From Pluralibacter sp. (GTDB taxonomy: Bacteria; Pseudomonadota; Gammaproteobacteria; Enterobacterales; Enterobacteriaceae), in NCBI RefSeq assembly GCF_019237635.1, contig NZ_JAFAGS010000052.1:1-64000 (forward strand): 64,000 bases of DNA. Direction: 5' to 3'. Of this stretch, positions 1 through 11,877 are shown piece by piece. The notes beneath the pieces were generated by a model that was given only the letters and a program-made list of their open reading frames with translations, had not been told where the DNA came from and did no database searches. Position 1 is the first letter of the stretch, and each line of letters begins with the position of its first letter. The position numbers and the translations under genes were made by a program.

Positions 1-726
1 CGTAAAAATCAGGTGCTGTTTACCATAGACCAGCCACGCTACCAGAAGGCGCTCGCACAAGCGGAGGCAGATGTTGCCTATTACCAGGTGCAGGCATCGG
101 AGAAAAGCCGTGAGGCTGTGCGTCGTAACCAACTGGGTGTGCAGGCCATGTCTCGTGAAGAGATTGACCAGGCGAACAATATGCTGCAAACCGTCGAGCA
201 TCAGCTGGCTAAAGCGCAGGCGACGCGGGATCTGGCTCGTCTTGATCTGGAGCGTACCGTTATTCGCGCTCCAGCAGATGGGTGGGTGACTAACCTGAAC
301 GTGTACACCGGGGAATTTATCACCCGTGGCTCAACGGCGGTGGCGTTGGTGAAACAAAACTCGTTCTATGTGATGGCCTACATGGAAGAAACCAAACTGG
401 AAGGGGTGCGTCCTGGCTACCGTGCGGAGATCACCCCGCTTGGCAGCTCGCAGATTATGAAAGGTACGGTCGATAGCATTGCGGCAGGGGTGACGAATGC
501 CAGCAGTAGCCGGGACACGAAAGGGATGGCGACTGTTGACTCTAACCTTGAATGGGTGCGCCTTGCCCAGCGCGTGCCAGTGCGTATTCGTCTTGATGCG
601 CAGCAGAGCAATCTCTGGCCTGCCGGGACTACCGCAACGGTGATTATTACTGGCGAAAAAGACCGTGATACGCGCCAGATGTCTTTCTTCCAGAAGCTCG
701 GCATGCGCCTGCGTGAGTTTGGTTAA
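1..726 (+). CDS. aaeA: AaeA, membrane-fusion subunit of aromatic carboxylic acid efflux pump (5' end missing)
   Basis: The reading frame is open from base 1 and stops at 726, giving the last 241 residues of a family of about 310; the N-terminal membrane anchor lies outside the window. The visible part has the HlyD/EmrA-type layout: a charged alpha-helical hairpin over the first ~70 residues, then the second half of a lipoyl/barrel-sandwich domain ([20 protein letters not shown]) and a beta-barrel segment. In E. coli AaeA links the inner-membrane transporter AaeB to the outer membrane and exports p-hydroxybenzoate and related acids. aaeB starts 5 bases after the stop codon, so the two are co-transcribed. 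Confidence 0.95.
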   Translation, partial: RKNQVLFTIDQPRYQKALAQAEADVAYYQVQASEKSREAVRRNQLGVQAMSREEIDQANNMLQTVEHQLAKAQATRDLARLDLERTVIRAPADGWVTNLNVYTGEFITRGSTAVALVKQNSFYVMAYMEETKLEGVRPGYRAEITPLGSSQIMKGTVDSIAAGVTNASSSRDTKGMATVDSNLEWVRLAQRVPVRIRLDAQQSNLWPAGTTATVIITGEKDRDTRQMSFFQKLGMRLREFG

Positions 727-731
727 TCACG

Positions 732-2699
732 ATGGGGATCTTCACTATTGCCCCCCAGCACCTGCGCTTTGCGGTTAAGCTTGCCTGCGCCATTGTGCTG
801 GCGCTCTTCGTCGGCTTCCACTTTGAGCTGGAAACACCGCGCTGGGCGGTACTGACTGCGGCGCTTGTGGCGGCGGGTCCGGCGTTCGCCGCAGGTGGCG
901 AACCCTATTCCGGCGCGATCCGCTATCGTGGAATGCTGCGTATTTGCGGTACCTTTATCGGCTGTATTGCAGCGCTGATTATCATCATCGTGATGATCCG
1001 CGCGCCGTTGCTGATGATCCTGGTGTGCTGCCTGTGGGCCGGTTTCTGTACCTGGATCTCTTCGCTGGTGCGGGTGGAAAACTCCTACGCCTGGGGACTG
1101 TCGGGCTACACAGCGCTGATCATTATTATTACCATCCAGAGCGCGCCGCTGCTCACGCCGCAGTTTGCCGTTGAGCGCTGCAGCGAAATCGTGATTGGTA
1201 TTGTCTGCGCGATCGTCGCCGATCTGCTCTTTTCCCCCCGATCCATCAAGCAGGAGATCGACCGCGAGCTGGATGCCCTGCTGGTGGATCAGTACGCCCT
1301 GATGCAGCTTTGCATCCGCCATGGCGACAGTATTGAAGTGGATAACGCCTGGAGCGCGCTGGTGCGTCGCACGCAGGCGCTGGACGGTATGCGCAGCAAC
1401 CTGAATATGGAGTCCTCCCGCTGGACGAAAGCTAACCGCCGTCTTAAGGCGCTGAATACGCTGTCGCTGACGCTCATTACTCAGGCGTGTGAAACCTACC
1501 TTATCCAGAATACGCGCCCGGAGTTGATTACCGACGCCTGGCGCGAGATGTTTAACGAACCGGCGACAACGGCGCAGGAGGTGCATAAAAAGCTCAAACG
1601 CATGCGCCGTATCCTGAGCTGGACGGGCGAGCACGATACGCCGGTGACGCTGTACAGTTGGGTCGGGGCCGCGACGCGCTATCAACTGCTCAAACGTGGT
1701 GTGGTCGGTAATGCAAAAATTAGCGCCCGTGAAGAGGAGATTCTGCAGGGTGAAGTGGTGGTGAAGGCGGAGTCCGCAGAGCGTCACCACGCGATGATTA
1801 ACTTCTGGCGTACCACGATCTCCTGCATGCTCGGCACCTTGTTCTGGTTGTGGACTGGCTGGACATCCGGCAGCGGCGCGATGGTGATGATCGCTGTCGT
1901 GACATCGCTGGCGATGCGTCTGCCCAACCCGCGAATGGTGGCTATCGACTTTTTATACGGCACGCTCGCCGCGCTGCCGATTGGCGCTTTTTTCTTCCTG
2001 GTGGTTATCCCTTCCACACAGCAAAGCATGCTGCTGCTCTGCCTGAGCCTGGCGGTGTTAGCGTTCTTTATCGGTATTGAGGTACAGAAGCGGCGGCTGG
2101 GCTCGTTGGGCGCGCTGGCCAGCACCATCAATATTATCGTGCTCGATAATCCCATGACCTTTCATTTCAGCCAGTTTCTCGACAGCGCGCTGGGCCAACT
2201 GGTGGGATGCTTTGTGGCCCTGATGGTTATTCTGCTGGTGCGAGACAACTCGCAGGCGCGTACCGGACGCGTGCTGCTAAACCAGTTTGTTTCGGCGGCG
2301 GTCTCGTCGCTGACGACCAATACGACGCGCCGGAAGGAAAACCACCTGCCGGCGCTGTATCAGCAGCTGTTTTTACTGCTGAATAAATTCCCCGGCGATC
2401 TGGCGAAGTTCCGCCTTGCGCTGACGCTGATTATCGCTCATCAGCGCCTGCATGACGCGCCAGTGCCAGTGAATGATGACCTCTCATCGTTTCATCGCCA
2501 GATGCGCCGGACGGCGGACAAGCTGATCTCCGCCAGCAGTGATGACCGGCGTCGTCATTACTTTAGCCGCCTGCTGGAAGAGCTGGATGTCTACCAGGAG
2601 AAACTGCGGATATGGGAGGCGCTGCCGCAGGTAACCGAGCCTGTGAGACGCCTGGTGGGGATGCTGCATAAATACCAGCATGCTCTGACGGAAAGTTAA
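732..2699 (+). CDS. aaeB: AaeB, inner-membrane aromatic acid efflux transporter
   Basis: This 655-residue protein has the same length as E. coli AaeB and very similar sequence. It shows the FUSC/aromatic acid exporter architecture: an N-terminal block of hydrophobic helices (about residues 12-165), a hydrophilic central domain (about 170-350) and a second hydrophobic block (about 355-500), followed by a cytoplasmic tail. It works with AaeA to relieve the cell of p-hydroxybenzoic acid and other aromatic carboxylates, a metabolic relief valve in E. coli. The start at 732 gives MGIF as in the family, and the gene follows aaeA by 5 bases. An intrinsic terminator follows at once. Confidence 0.96.
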   Translation: MGIFTIAPQHLRFAVKLACAIVLALFVGFHFELETPRWAVLTAALVAAGPAFAAGGEPYSGAIRYRGMLRICGTFIGCIAALIIIIVMIRAPLLMILVCCLWAGFCTWISSLVRVENSYAWGLSGYTALIIIITIQSAPLLTPQFAVERCSEIVIGIVCAIVADLLFSPRSIKQEIDRELDALLVDQYALMQLCIRHGDSIEVDNAWSALVRRTQALDGMRSNLNMESSRWTKANRRLKALNTLSLTLITQACETYLIQNTRPELITDAWREMFNEPATTAQEVHKKLKRMRRILSWTGEHDTPVTLYSWVGAATRYQLLKRGVVGNAKISAREEEILQGEVVVKAESAERHHAMINFWRTTISCMLGTLFWLWTGWTSGSGAMVMIAVVTSLAMRLPNPRMVAIDFLYGTLAALPIGAFFFLVVIPSTQQSMLLLCLSLAVLAFFIGIEVQKRRLGSLGALASTINIIVLDNPMTFHFSQFLDSALGQLVGCFVALMVILLVRDNSQARTGRVLLNQFVSAAVSSLTTNTTRRKENHLPALYQQLFLLLNKFPGDLAKFRLALTLIIAHQRLHDAPVPVNDDLSSFHRQMRRTADKLISASSDDRRRHYFSRLLEELDVYQEKLRIWEALPQVTEPVRRLVGMLHKYQHALTES

Positions 2700-2706
2700 T
2701 AGCGAG

Positions 2707-2734
2707 AACCGACGCCAAAAGCGTCGGTTTTTTT
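2707..2734 (+). terminator. Intrinsic terminator of aaeAB
   Basis: A 9-bp stem (2707-2715 with 2721-2729) closes a 5-base loop and runs into a T tract, 8 bases after the aaeB stop codon. Confidence 0.9.
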
Positions 2735-2805
2735 ATCGCTATACTTACTCGTTAGTAGAGGCCGGGGCGGCCGTGGTCGCCCGCCGGGGACAGGGGGCGC
2801 GGACT

Positions 2806-3081
2806 ATGAAAATCTACACGTTTGATTTTAATAAGATAGGCAGTCAGGGGGATTTTTATCGCGAGTTTTCGCAGGTGTTCGCCTTACGGCGCGATAATGT
2901 CAGCGATCTTGATTCACTCTGGAAAGCGGTCACCAGCAGCGAGCTTCCGTTGCCGCTGGAGATAGAGTTTATCCATCTGGCGGAAAAGCAGCGTCGGCGC
3001 TACGGTGCGTTGATTTTACTGTTTGATGAGGCGGAAGAAGAGCTGGAAGGGGCGCTGCGTTTTAACGTGCGCCACCTGTAA
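2806..3081 (+). CDS. yhcO: YhcO, barstar-family protein
   Basis: A 91-residue acidic protein starting MKIYTFDFN, matching the start and 90-residue length of E. coli YhcO. An in-frame upstream GTG at 2773 adds 11 residues with no family counterpart, so the ATG at 2806 is preferred. The sequence fits the barstar (barnase inhibitor) fold: an initial beta strand with an aspartate-rich loop, helices, and a C-terminal [11 protein letters not shown] strand-helix. Barstar proteins bind and block a partner RNase, but no barnase-like RNase is encoded nearby and the natural partner of YhcO is not known to me. It lies between aaeB and the two yhcN-type genes as in E. coli. Confidence 0.85.
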   Translation: MKIYTFDFNKIGSQGDFYREFSQVFALRRDNVSDLDSLWKAVTSSELPLPLEIEFIHLAEKQRRRYGALILLFDEAEEELEGALRFNVRHL

Positions 3082-3104
3082 AAAAGCCCCCGACAGGCGG
3101 GGGC
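3081..3104 (-). terminator. Terminator of the first yhcN-family gene
   Basis: A 7-bp GC stem (3086-3092 with 3098-3104) with a 5-base loop. The run of A just left of it (3080-3085) reads as a T tract on the minus strand, so it ends transcripts coming from 3397. It has no T tract for the + strand yhcO transcript. Confidence 0.75.
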
Positions 3105-3130
3105 AAGTCGTCGGCTCAGACGACGAGGGT

Positions 3131-3397
3131 TTATTTGTACAGCTCTGCTGTCGCGTGCCATACATCGCCGGAACGCGCTTCAATAATACGGTAGCTGCTG
3201 GCGCCTTCTTTCTGGGCTTTCGCCGCCAGTTCCTGACGCATATCCATCGGCGCGCTGCCGACCTGGGAGACAGAGATTGTACCCATAGATTGCAGGTTTT
3301 GTGCCTGTTCGGCGGTAACCTGATGTACTGCGGCGCCTGCGCTAAAAGAAAGAACGGAAGCCAGGCCCAGTGATGCGATGATAATTGCGCTTTTCAT
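3131..3397 (-). CDS. YhcN/BhsA-family (DUF1471) small periplasmic protein, copy A
   Basis: An 88-residue protein with a signal peptide (cleavage near AGA-AVHQ, about residue 23) followed by the DUF1471 domain: a glycine-containing GTISVS strand, PMDMRQELAAKA helix, GASSYRIIEA strand and the end HATAELYK. A good Shine-Dalgarno (AGGAG, 8 bases away) supports the ATG at 3397. Family members (YhcN, BhsA, McbA, YdgH) are periplasmic proteins tied to acid, peroxide, metal and biofilm stress. It is a clear paralogue of the next gene, which is closer to E. coli YhcN. Its own terminator and a 111-base gap suggest separate or overlapping expression. Confidence 0.85.
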   Translation of the reverse strand: MKSAIIIASLGLASVLSFSAGAAVHQVTAEQAQNLQSMGTISVSQVGSAPMDMRQELAAKAQKEGASSYRIIEARSGDVWHATAELYK

Positions 3398-3508
3398 GAT
3401 CTTTACTCCTGAAAGGGTGTTCAGTGCGGCAAGAAGGTGTGAACAACGTTTTTTATGCCTGGTGCCGCAATGGGAAATTCAATGTTTGTGTCCGACTATC
3501 GGAAAAAC

Positions 3509-3772
3509 TTATTTGTACAGCTCAGCCGTCGCGTGCCATTGGTCGCCGGTACGCGCTTCAATCACGCGATAAGAAGAAGCGCCTTGTTCCTGCGCTTTTT
3601 GGTTCAGCATGTCGTGCATATCCATCGGTGAAGACCCAACTGCGCCCACGGATACGGTGCCGAGGGACTGGCGGTTTACCGCCTGATCTGCATTGATGGA
3701 ATCAGCTGCGAGAGCGCCGAAAGAGAGAACAGAAAGGATGCTCAGAGCGGCAACTGTGGTTTTGATTTTCAT
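3509..3772 (-). CDS. yhcN: YhcN, periplasmic stress-response protein (DUF1471), copy B
   Basis: An 87-residue protein starting MKIKTTVAALS, the same length and start as E. coli YhcN, with a signal peptide ending ALA-ADS (about residue 22). The start at 3772 has AGGTG 6 bases upstream; the GTG three codons earlier is less likely. The mature part matches copy A (GTVSVGAVGSSPMDM, GASSYRVIEARTGD, HATAELYK), which marks a tandem duplication. In E. coli YhcN has been linked to the response to cytoplasmic acid and hydrogen peroxide. An AT-rich noncoding region upstream presumably holds its promoter. Confidence 0.9.
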   Translation of the reverse strand: MKIKTTVAALSILSVLSFGALAADSINADQAVNRQSLGTVSVGAVGSSPMDMHDMLNQKAQEQGASSYRVIEARTGDQWHATAELYK

Positions 3773-4151
3773 AATATTCACCTCGTCGAATTTTTAATCA
3801 GGGTCTTTGTTTCGTGACCCTCATCACAAAATCAAGTATACACACATCACTGTGAATATTAATACCCTGCTAATTGTTTCCTGTGTAATTAAACGTCAAA
3901 AAACGTCATGTTTATAACGCAAAGGCATTAAAAATGTTATTTATGAGCGCCTTTTTACGAAAATTTATAATTAAATCATATTGATATATGGCTTTGATAT
4001 TTCGTGCGATTTTGTCGGGGGATATTCACTGTGTGAATGATCTTAAGCAGTGAAACGCACTAAATGTTAAATATGCGGCAGGGGAATGTAGCGATGGCGT
4101 TGGTATTTGCAACGAGAAAACTCTCCGGCCTGAGCCGGAGAGTGAGGGAGA
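3773..4151. other. Noncoding gap between yhcN and argR
   Basis: About 380 AT-rich bases with no convincing gene. The left side is the upstream region of yhcN; the right end holds the argR terminator. I saw no further repeat or RNA gene. Confidence 0.6.
4117..4142 (-). terminator. Terminator of argR
   Basis: A perfect 9-bp stem (4121-4129 with 4134-4142) and 4-base loop, followed on the minus strand by four T (4120-4117), 10 bases after the argR stop codon. Confidence 0.85.
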
Positions 4152-5974
<1,823 letters not shown>

Positions 5975-5990
5975 GCGAAACGCGTCCTGA

Positions 5991-6022
5991 AAAAAACCGG
6001 AGCTGCATGCTCCGGTTTTTTT
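5991..6022. terminator. Bidirectional terminator between mdh and degS
   Basis: A long hairpin (5991-6003 with 6009-6021, loop TGCAT) whose stem ends in A6/T7 tracts on either side, so it can stop both the mdh transcript and the opposing degS transcript. Confidence 0.92.
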
Positions 6023-6029
6023 ATGACGA

Positions 6030-7100
6030 TCAGTTGGTTGCCGGGTATTCCTGCACGGTGACTTTCAGGGTTATCTGCTTGTCGTCACGCATCACCACGA
6101 CCGGGATATCGGAGCCCGGGCGGATCTCGGCAACCTGGTCCATGGTTTCCAGCGCTGAGATGGCAGGTTTGCCGTTGACGCTGATAATCACGTCGTTAAC
6201 CTGGATGCCTGCCAGCGCGGCCGGGCCGCCAGGGGAGACTTCATTAACCACAATCCCCTGAATCTGATCGAGCCCACCGCCCTGCGGCGCATGCATTGGC
6301 GTAATTTCGCGGCCGCCGATGCCGATATAGCCGCGGATCACCCGCCCATCGCGAATGAGCTTATCCATAATTTTGGTCGCCAACTGGAAGGGAATGGCAA
6401 AACCAATCCCTTCCGGCGTTTCGCCGTCATTACTCTTATCAAACGACAGCGTGTTGATGCCCATCAGTTCCCCCAGCGAGTTAATCAACGCGCCGCCGGA
6501 GTTGCCGTGGTTAATCGAGGCATCGGTTTGCAGGAAGTTTTGTCGGCCCGACGGGTTTAACCCAATACGCCCGGTGGCGCTGATAATCCCCTGGGTAACG
6601 GTTTGTCCGAGGTTATAGGGGTTGCCGATGGCCAGCACCACATCCCCAATGTGCGGGATGCGTTTCGGGTTAATGGGGATAACGGGAAGACCGCCAGCGG
6701 CATTGATTTTCAGCACCGCAAGATCCGTCAGGCTGTCTGAGCCAACGAGCAGCGCTTCAAATACGCGGCCATCCTGCAACGCCACAATGATTTGGTCAGC
6801 ATCGTTGATGACATGTTTGTTGGTGATGATATAGCCGCGTTCATCCATGATGACGCCGGAGCCAAGCGTGCGGATCTCCAGCCGGTTATTGCTGCTGGAG
6901 TTCACACCGCGGTTATAGACGTTCACCACCGCAGGCGCCGCGCGTTTTACTGCCGGGTTATAGCCCGCCGGCGATTCGTCGGCGCTGTCATAAGGAACGG
7001 ACGATAGCGCGTTAAACTGGCGTAAAGAGGGCATGACGGCTAACAACAGGCCGCCGACAATCAAACCGATTGTGACCGAACGTAAGAGCTTTACAAACAT
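6030..7100 (-). CDS. degS: DegS, inner-membrane-anchored periplasmic serine protease of the sigma-E pathway
   Basis: 356 residues from MFVKLL; a longer in-frame reading to 7142 adds 14 residues without family support. An N-terminal transmembrane helix (about 4-24) anchors an HtrA-type trypsin domain with catalytic His96, Asp126 and Ser201 (GNSGG), followed by a single PDZ domain (about 255-350, GIVVNEVSPGGPAALAGI). When the PDZ domain binds C-termini of misfolded outer-membrane porins, DegS makes the first cut in the anti-sigma factor RseA and so releases sigma-E. It lies 90 bases downstream of degQ on the same strand. Confidence 0.97.
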   Translation of the reverse strand: MFVKLLRSVTIGLIVGGLLLAVMPSLRQFNALSSVPYDSADESPAGYNPAVKRAAPAVVNVYNRGVNSSSNNRLEIRTLGSGVIMDERGYIITNKHVINDADQIIVALQDGRVFEALLVGSDSLTDLAVLKINAAGGLPVIPINPKRIPHIGDVVLAIGNPYNLGQTVTQGIISATGRIGLNPSGRQNFLQTDASINHGNSGGALINSLGELMGINTLSFDKSNDGETPEGIGFAIPFQLATKIMDKLIRDGRVIRGYIGIGGREITPMHAPQGGGLDQIQGIVVNEVSPGGPAALAGIQVNDVIISVNGKPAISALETMDQVAEIRPGSDIPVVVMRDDKQITLKVTVQEYPATN

Positions 7101-7190
7101 GATGCAGTTATCGCTGGTAAGGAAACTGGCGCAGCATACCACGACTTAACCGGACATCACACGCAGGCGATGTCCGTAAGCGTGCAGCCG

Positions 7191-8567
7191 TTAGCGCAGG
7201 ATCAGGTAGAGGCTCTGATTACCGCGCATGACGTTCAGCGCAATAATCGACGGTTTTGCCTCCAGAAGCTTACGCATTTCGGCAATTGACTGAATTCGCT
7301 GGCGGTTGATGCCAATGATCACATCATCCTTTTGCAGGCCGACCTGAGCGGCAGGGCTGGCTTTGTCGACATCGCTAATCACGACGCCTTTGGTTCCGTC
7401 CTTCAACTGACCGTCGCTGAGCGACGCTCCTTGCAGCGAGGGTGATATCAGCTCGGCGCTGGCGGTAGACGACGTGCTCTTATCCAGGGTGACCTCAACG
7501 TCCAGCGGTTTTCCATCGCGCAGCAGGCCAAGTTTCACTTTGGTGCCCGGCGCCGTGGTCGCGATTCGCGAGCGCAGCTCGGCAAAGCTGCTCAGTGGTT
7601 TATCGTTGAGACTGACGATGACGTCTCCGGATTTGATGCCTGCTTTCGCTGAACCGGAACCTGGCAGTACTTCGCTGACAAAAGCGCCGCGCTGAACGTT
7701 GATATTAAAGGCTTTGGCGATGTCCGCGGTCATCTCCATGCCTTTGATGCCCAGCAGGCCGCGTTTGATTTCGCCGTACTGAATCAACTGCTCGGCGAGC
7801 GTTTTGGCCATATTGCTCGGGATAGCAAAGCCGATACCGATGCTGCCGCCGCCGGGCGCCAGAATCGCGGTGTTGATACCGATGAGCTCGCCGTTAAGGT
7901 TCAGCAATGCGCCGCCGGAGTTACCCCGGTTGATGGAGGCATCGGTCTGAATGAAGTTTTCCAGGCCCTCAAGGTTCAGGCCGCTGCGTCCTAGCGCAGA
8001 GATGATGCCCGAGGTGGCGGTTTGCCCAAGGCCGAACGGGTTGCCGACGGCCACGGCGAAATCGCCGACGCGCAGCTTATCGGAATCGGCGATGGTTATC
8101 TGCGTGAGGTTGCTGGGGTTCTGAATCTGAATCAGCGCGATATCGCTCTGATCGTCGCTGCCGACCAGTTTGGCGTCGAATTCACGGCCGTCGTTGAGCT
8201 GAACGCTGATTTTCTGCGCCTGGCTTATCACGTGGTTATTGGTCAGCACATAGCCCTTTTTCGCATCGATGATGACGCCCGATCCCAGACCTTCAAAAGG
8301 CTGCGCCTGCTGGTTGTCCGGCCCCTCATCGCCAAAATACTTTTTCAGCTCTTCCGGTATTTGTCCGCGTTGGGCGAGCGTTGCAGTCCCTTCAACCTGT
8401 ACGCTTACGACAGCCGGGAGAACTTTTTCCAGCATCGGCGCAAGGCTTGGCAACTGGCCCTGACCCGGGACCTGCGTCGGCAGAGAGGCGGCAACCGGCG
8501 CAGCGGCACCGAGAGATAATCCAACACTTAACGCTAATGCACTCAATAGTAATGTTTTCTTCTTCAT
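7191..8567 (-). CDS. degQ: DegQ, periplasmic serine endoprotease/chaperone
   Basis: 458 residues (E. coli 455) with a cleavable signal peptide (about 1-27). The HtrA protease domain has catalytic His112, Asp142 and Ser217 (GNSGGALLN), and two PDZ domains follow (about 265-355 and 375-455). DegQ forms cage-like oligomers and degrades or refolds damaged periplasmic proteins, overlapping with DegP and preferring near-neutral to acidic pH. Compared with E. coli the linker before the protease domain (about 60-90) is the most divergent part. It is transcribed in the same direction as degS. Confidence 0.97.
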   Translation of the reverse strand: MKKKTLLLSALALSVGLSLGAAAPVAASLPTQVPGQGQLPSLAPMLEKVLPAVVSVQVEGTATLAQRGQIPEELKKYFGDEGPDNQQAQPFEGLGSGVIIDAKKGYVLTNNHVISQAQKISVQLNDGREFDAKLVGSDDQSDIALIQIQNPSNLTQITIADSDKLRVGDFAVAVGNPFGLGQTATSGIISALGRSGLNLEGLENFIQTDASINRGNSGGALLNLNGELIGINTAILAPGGGSIGIGFAIPSNMAKTLAEQLIQYGEIKRGLLGIKGMEMTADIAKAFNINVQRGAFVSEVLPGSGSAKAGIKSGDVIVSLNDKPLSSFAELRSRIATTAPGTKVKLGLLRDGKPLDVEVTLDKSTSSTASAELISPSLQGASLSDGQLKDGTKGVVISDVDKASPAAQVGLQKDDVIIGINRQRIQSIAEMRKLLEAKPSIIALNVMRGNQSLYLILR

Positions 8568-8737
8568 CGATGCTGGCTCTCATAACCTGAGGTGTGAGGA
8601 AAAGACCGCCTAAACAATCCGATGTTATTGAATTTTCAAACGGCTAACAATGAGGCTGGTGATTAAATAATAGCTGGGATGAGTCGGGAAGGGCGGGCGC
8701 AGCGGCTGCGCCCGTGAAAAATAACTGTAATAAGGCG

Positions 8738-9136
8738 TTAATCGCGTTTTGCACCGTTGCGCAACAGGCCAGATGCGCCTTCAGAGTAGTCGCGCGGCAT
8801 CTGCACTGGCGCCTGATCGTTACCCGCTTCGGATTCGGCCAGACGGTTGCGGAACGGGTTGGACTCGGCGCTCATTTCCGGCAGCAGGCTGCTGGAGCTT
8901 TTCGCCATGTGTTGATACAGCTGACGGTAATCGTGAGCCATCGTGTCGAGCAGCTCTGCGCTGCGGGCAAAGTGGCTGACCAGTTCTTCACGATACTCAT
9001 CCAGCTCTGCTTTGTTTTTTTCCAGTTCGTACTGCAGTGCCTGCTGTTGACGTAATTTGCGGTTGCCAAAACGCATCGCGACGGCGCCAATGATGATACC
9101 GACGACTAACCCAATTAGCGCATATTCCCAGGTCAT
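8738..9136 (-). CDS. zapG: ZapG (YhcB), inner-membrane protein of division and envelope growth
   Basis: 132 residues, the E. coli length and almost the E. coli sequence. A single N-terminal transmembrane helix (about 3-21) is followed by a long charged coiled coil (about 25-90) and a low-complexity tail. YhcB/ZapG is reported to link cell division with envelope and LPS synthesis; it was also called a cytochrome bd subunit in older annotation, which I do not favour. It stands alone, divergent from zapE and 170 bases upstream of degQ on the same strand. Confidence 0.93.
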   Translation of the reverse strand: MTWEYALIGLVVGIIIGAVAMRFGNRKLRQQQALQYELEKNKAELDEYREELVSHFARSAELLDTMAHDYRQLYQHMAKSSSSLLPEMSAESNPFRNRLAESEAGNDQAPVQMPRDYSEGASGLLRNGAKRD

Positions 9137-9325
9137 GAACTTCTCCCGTTGTTTTGTGGTTCCGTAGGGTGGCTCTGAGGCTCTTCGCCTGCGCCCGATA
9201 GTGCCACTATAACCGCTATTCCCTTAGAAGTGGAATCCCGGGCGCACATCGCGTAGTGTAGAACGGCCTTTTTTTCGACAACCGTGAACTACGGCACGTT
9301 GCTTTTCAGGGAATAACAACAGCTT

Positions 9326-10453
9326 ATGCAAAGCATTACCCCCACATCGCGATATCTGGAAGCCCTGAGTACGGGCAGCCACCAGCCCGATGACGTCCAG
9401 CGAGAGACGGTTGCCAGGCTCGATACCATCTACCAGGAACTGACGTCTCGTTCGCACCCGGCGGCGGTGAGTAGCGGCGGATTGCGCGCGACGTTCAGCA
9501 AGCTGCTGGGCAAACGAGAACCTGTCGCCGTAACGTCGGTGCGTGGGCTTTATATGTGGGGAGGCGTTGGACGGGGGAAAACCTGGCTGATGGATCTTTT
9601 CTACCATAGCCTGCCGGAGGGCCGTAAACAGCGGCTGCACTTCCACCGCTTTATGCTGCGGGTGCATGAAGAGTTAACGGCGCTGCAGGGGCATACCGAT
9701 CCGCTTGAAATCCTTGCCGACCGCTTTAAGGCCGAAACGGACGTGCTGTGCTTCGATGAGTTCTTTGTCTCCGATATTACCGACGCGATGCTGCTCGGCG
9801 GGCTGATGAAAGCCCTGTTCGCCCGCGGCATCACGCTGGTGGCAACGTCCAATATTCCGCCGGACGAGCTCTACCGCAATGGGCTACAGCGCGCGCGTTT
9901 CCTGCCCGCTATCGAGGCGATCAAAGCGCACTGCGACGTCATGAACGTCGACGCGGGTATAGACTACCGCCTGCGCACTCTGACCCAGGCCCATTTGTGG
10001 CTGTCGCCGCTTGCTGCGTCTACACAGCAGCAAATGGATGCGCTGTGGCTGGCGCTGGCTGGCGCGCCGCGAGAAAACGCGCCGTTGCTTGAAATAAACC
10101 ATCGGCCGTTGCAGACAATGGGGGCCGAGAACCAGACGCTCGCCGTCTCGTTTAGCACGCTGTGCGTCGACGCCCGCAGCCAGCATGACTACATTGCGCT
10201 GTCGCGACTGTTTCATACCGTGATGCTGTTCGATGTGCCGGTGATGACCCCGCACTCGGAGAACGAAGCGCGCCGGTTTATCGCGCTGGTGGATGAGTTT
10301 TATGAGCGCCATGTAAAACTGGTGGTCAGCGCGGCGGCGCCTTTATATGAGATCTATCAGGGGGAACGGCTGAAGTTTGAGTTCCAGCGCTGCCTGTCGC
10401 GTCTGCAGGAGATGCAGAGTGAGGAGTATCTCAAGCTTGCGCATATGCCCTGA
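9326..10453 (+). CDS. zapE: ZapE, cell-division-associated AAA-like ATPase
   Basis: 375 residues, as in E. coli (formerly YhcM). It belongs to the AFG1/LACE1 P-loop family: Walker A GGVGRGKT (79-86), Walker B LCFDEF (141-146) and a sensor-like ATSNIPPD motif (about 173-180). ZapE binds FtsZ and destabilises polymers late in constriction, and is needed for division at high temperature or low oxygen. It is divergent from zapG and upstream of the rplM promoter, with which it shares no operon. Confidence 0.96.
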   Translation: MQSITPTSRYLEALSTGSHQPDDVQRETVARLDTIYQELTSRSHPAAVSSGGLRATFSKLLGKREPVAVTSVRGLYMWGGVGRGKTWLMDLFYHSLPEGRKQRLHFHRFMLRVHEELTALQGHTDPLEILADRFKAETDVLCFDEFFVSDITDAMLLGGLMKALFARGITLVATSNIPPDELYRNGLQRARFLPAIEAIKAHCDVMNVDAGIDYRLRTLTQAHLWLSPLAASTQQQMDALWLALAGAPRENAPLLEINHRPLQTMGAENQTLAVSFSTLCVDARSQHDYIALSRLFHTVMLFDVPVMTPHSENEARRFIALVDEFYERHVKLVVSAAAPLYEIYQGERLKFEFQRCLSRLQEMQSEEYLKLAHMP

Positions 10454-10535
10454 GTGTTTTCCCTGGCACCTGACCTTTTCCTCAGCCGAAGAGGGCCAGG
10501 TGCGCATAAAACCCGCTGTAAATCACATTTAGGGG

Positions 10536-10564
10536 TCGATCTTTGACCGCGACTTCTCTATAAT
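10536..10564 (+). promoter_or_regulatory. rplM-rpsI promoter
   Basis: A perfect -10 TATAAT (10559-10564) stands 17 bases after TCGATC (10536-10541), a weak -35, with a GC-rich start region typical of growth-rate-controlled ribosomal promoters. The same arrangement is known in E. coli. Confidence 0.75.
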
Positions 10565-10570
10565 CTTGCG

Positions 10571-11156
<586 letters not shown>

Positions 11157-11168
11157 TCGGGATTATAG

Positions 11169-11564
<396 letters not shown>

Positions 11565-11877
11565 TTGTTTCTGCTTCGGCAGAACATTTGGCGAAAAAAC
11601 CCGCTTCGGCGGGTTTTTTTATGGATAAAACCGCCCTTATCCACAATCAAACTTCCTGTTTTCGCCACTTTTTCAGCATTTCCAGAATACCCTCACCACA
11701 AAGGTCATAAAATCTGGTAAACTATCATCCAATTTTCTGCCCAAATGCTGGTGATTGCTCATTTTTTGTTTGGTTCATGAACAAAAATGCCGTTCATTGC
11801 TATCCGGGCTTAACATCTGGCTGGCCACGTGGTGGCTGGTAGCAGTACAAAAATTCTGAATATACCTGGAGGTTTTC
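11565..11877. other. rpsI-sspA intergenic region
   Basis: 313 bases holding the rpsI terminator and then the leader and promoter region of sspA. I could not place a convincing sigma-70 promoter and saw no gene. Confidence 0.5.
11594..11620 (+). terminator. Terminator of rplM-rpsI
   Basis: An A6-CCCGC stem with a TTCG tetraloop (11605-11608) pairs with GCGGG-T7, a strong intrinsic terminator. Confidence 0.93.

Noticed and set aside
723-1790. 355-codon open frame opposite aaeB
   Set aside because: Antisense shadow of a membrane protein gene with no start context or homology.
8695-8713. GC hairpin downstream of zapG as an intrinsic terminator
   Set aside because: An 8-bp stem is present but neither strand shows a T tract after it, so I did not list it.
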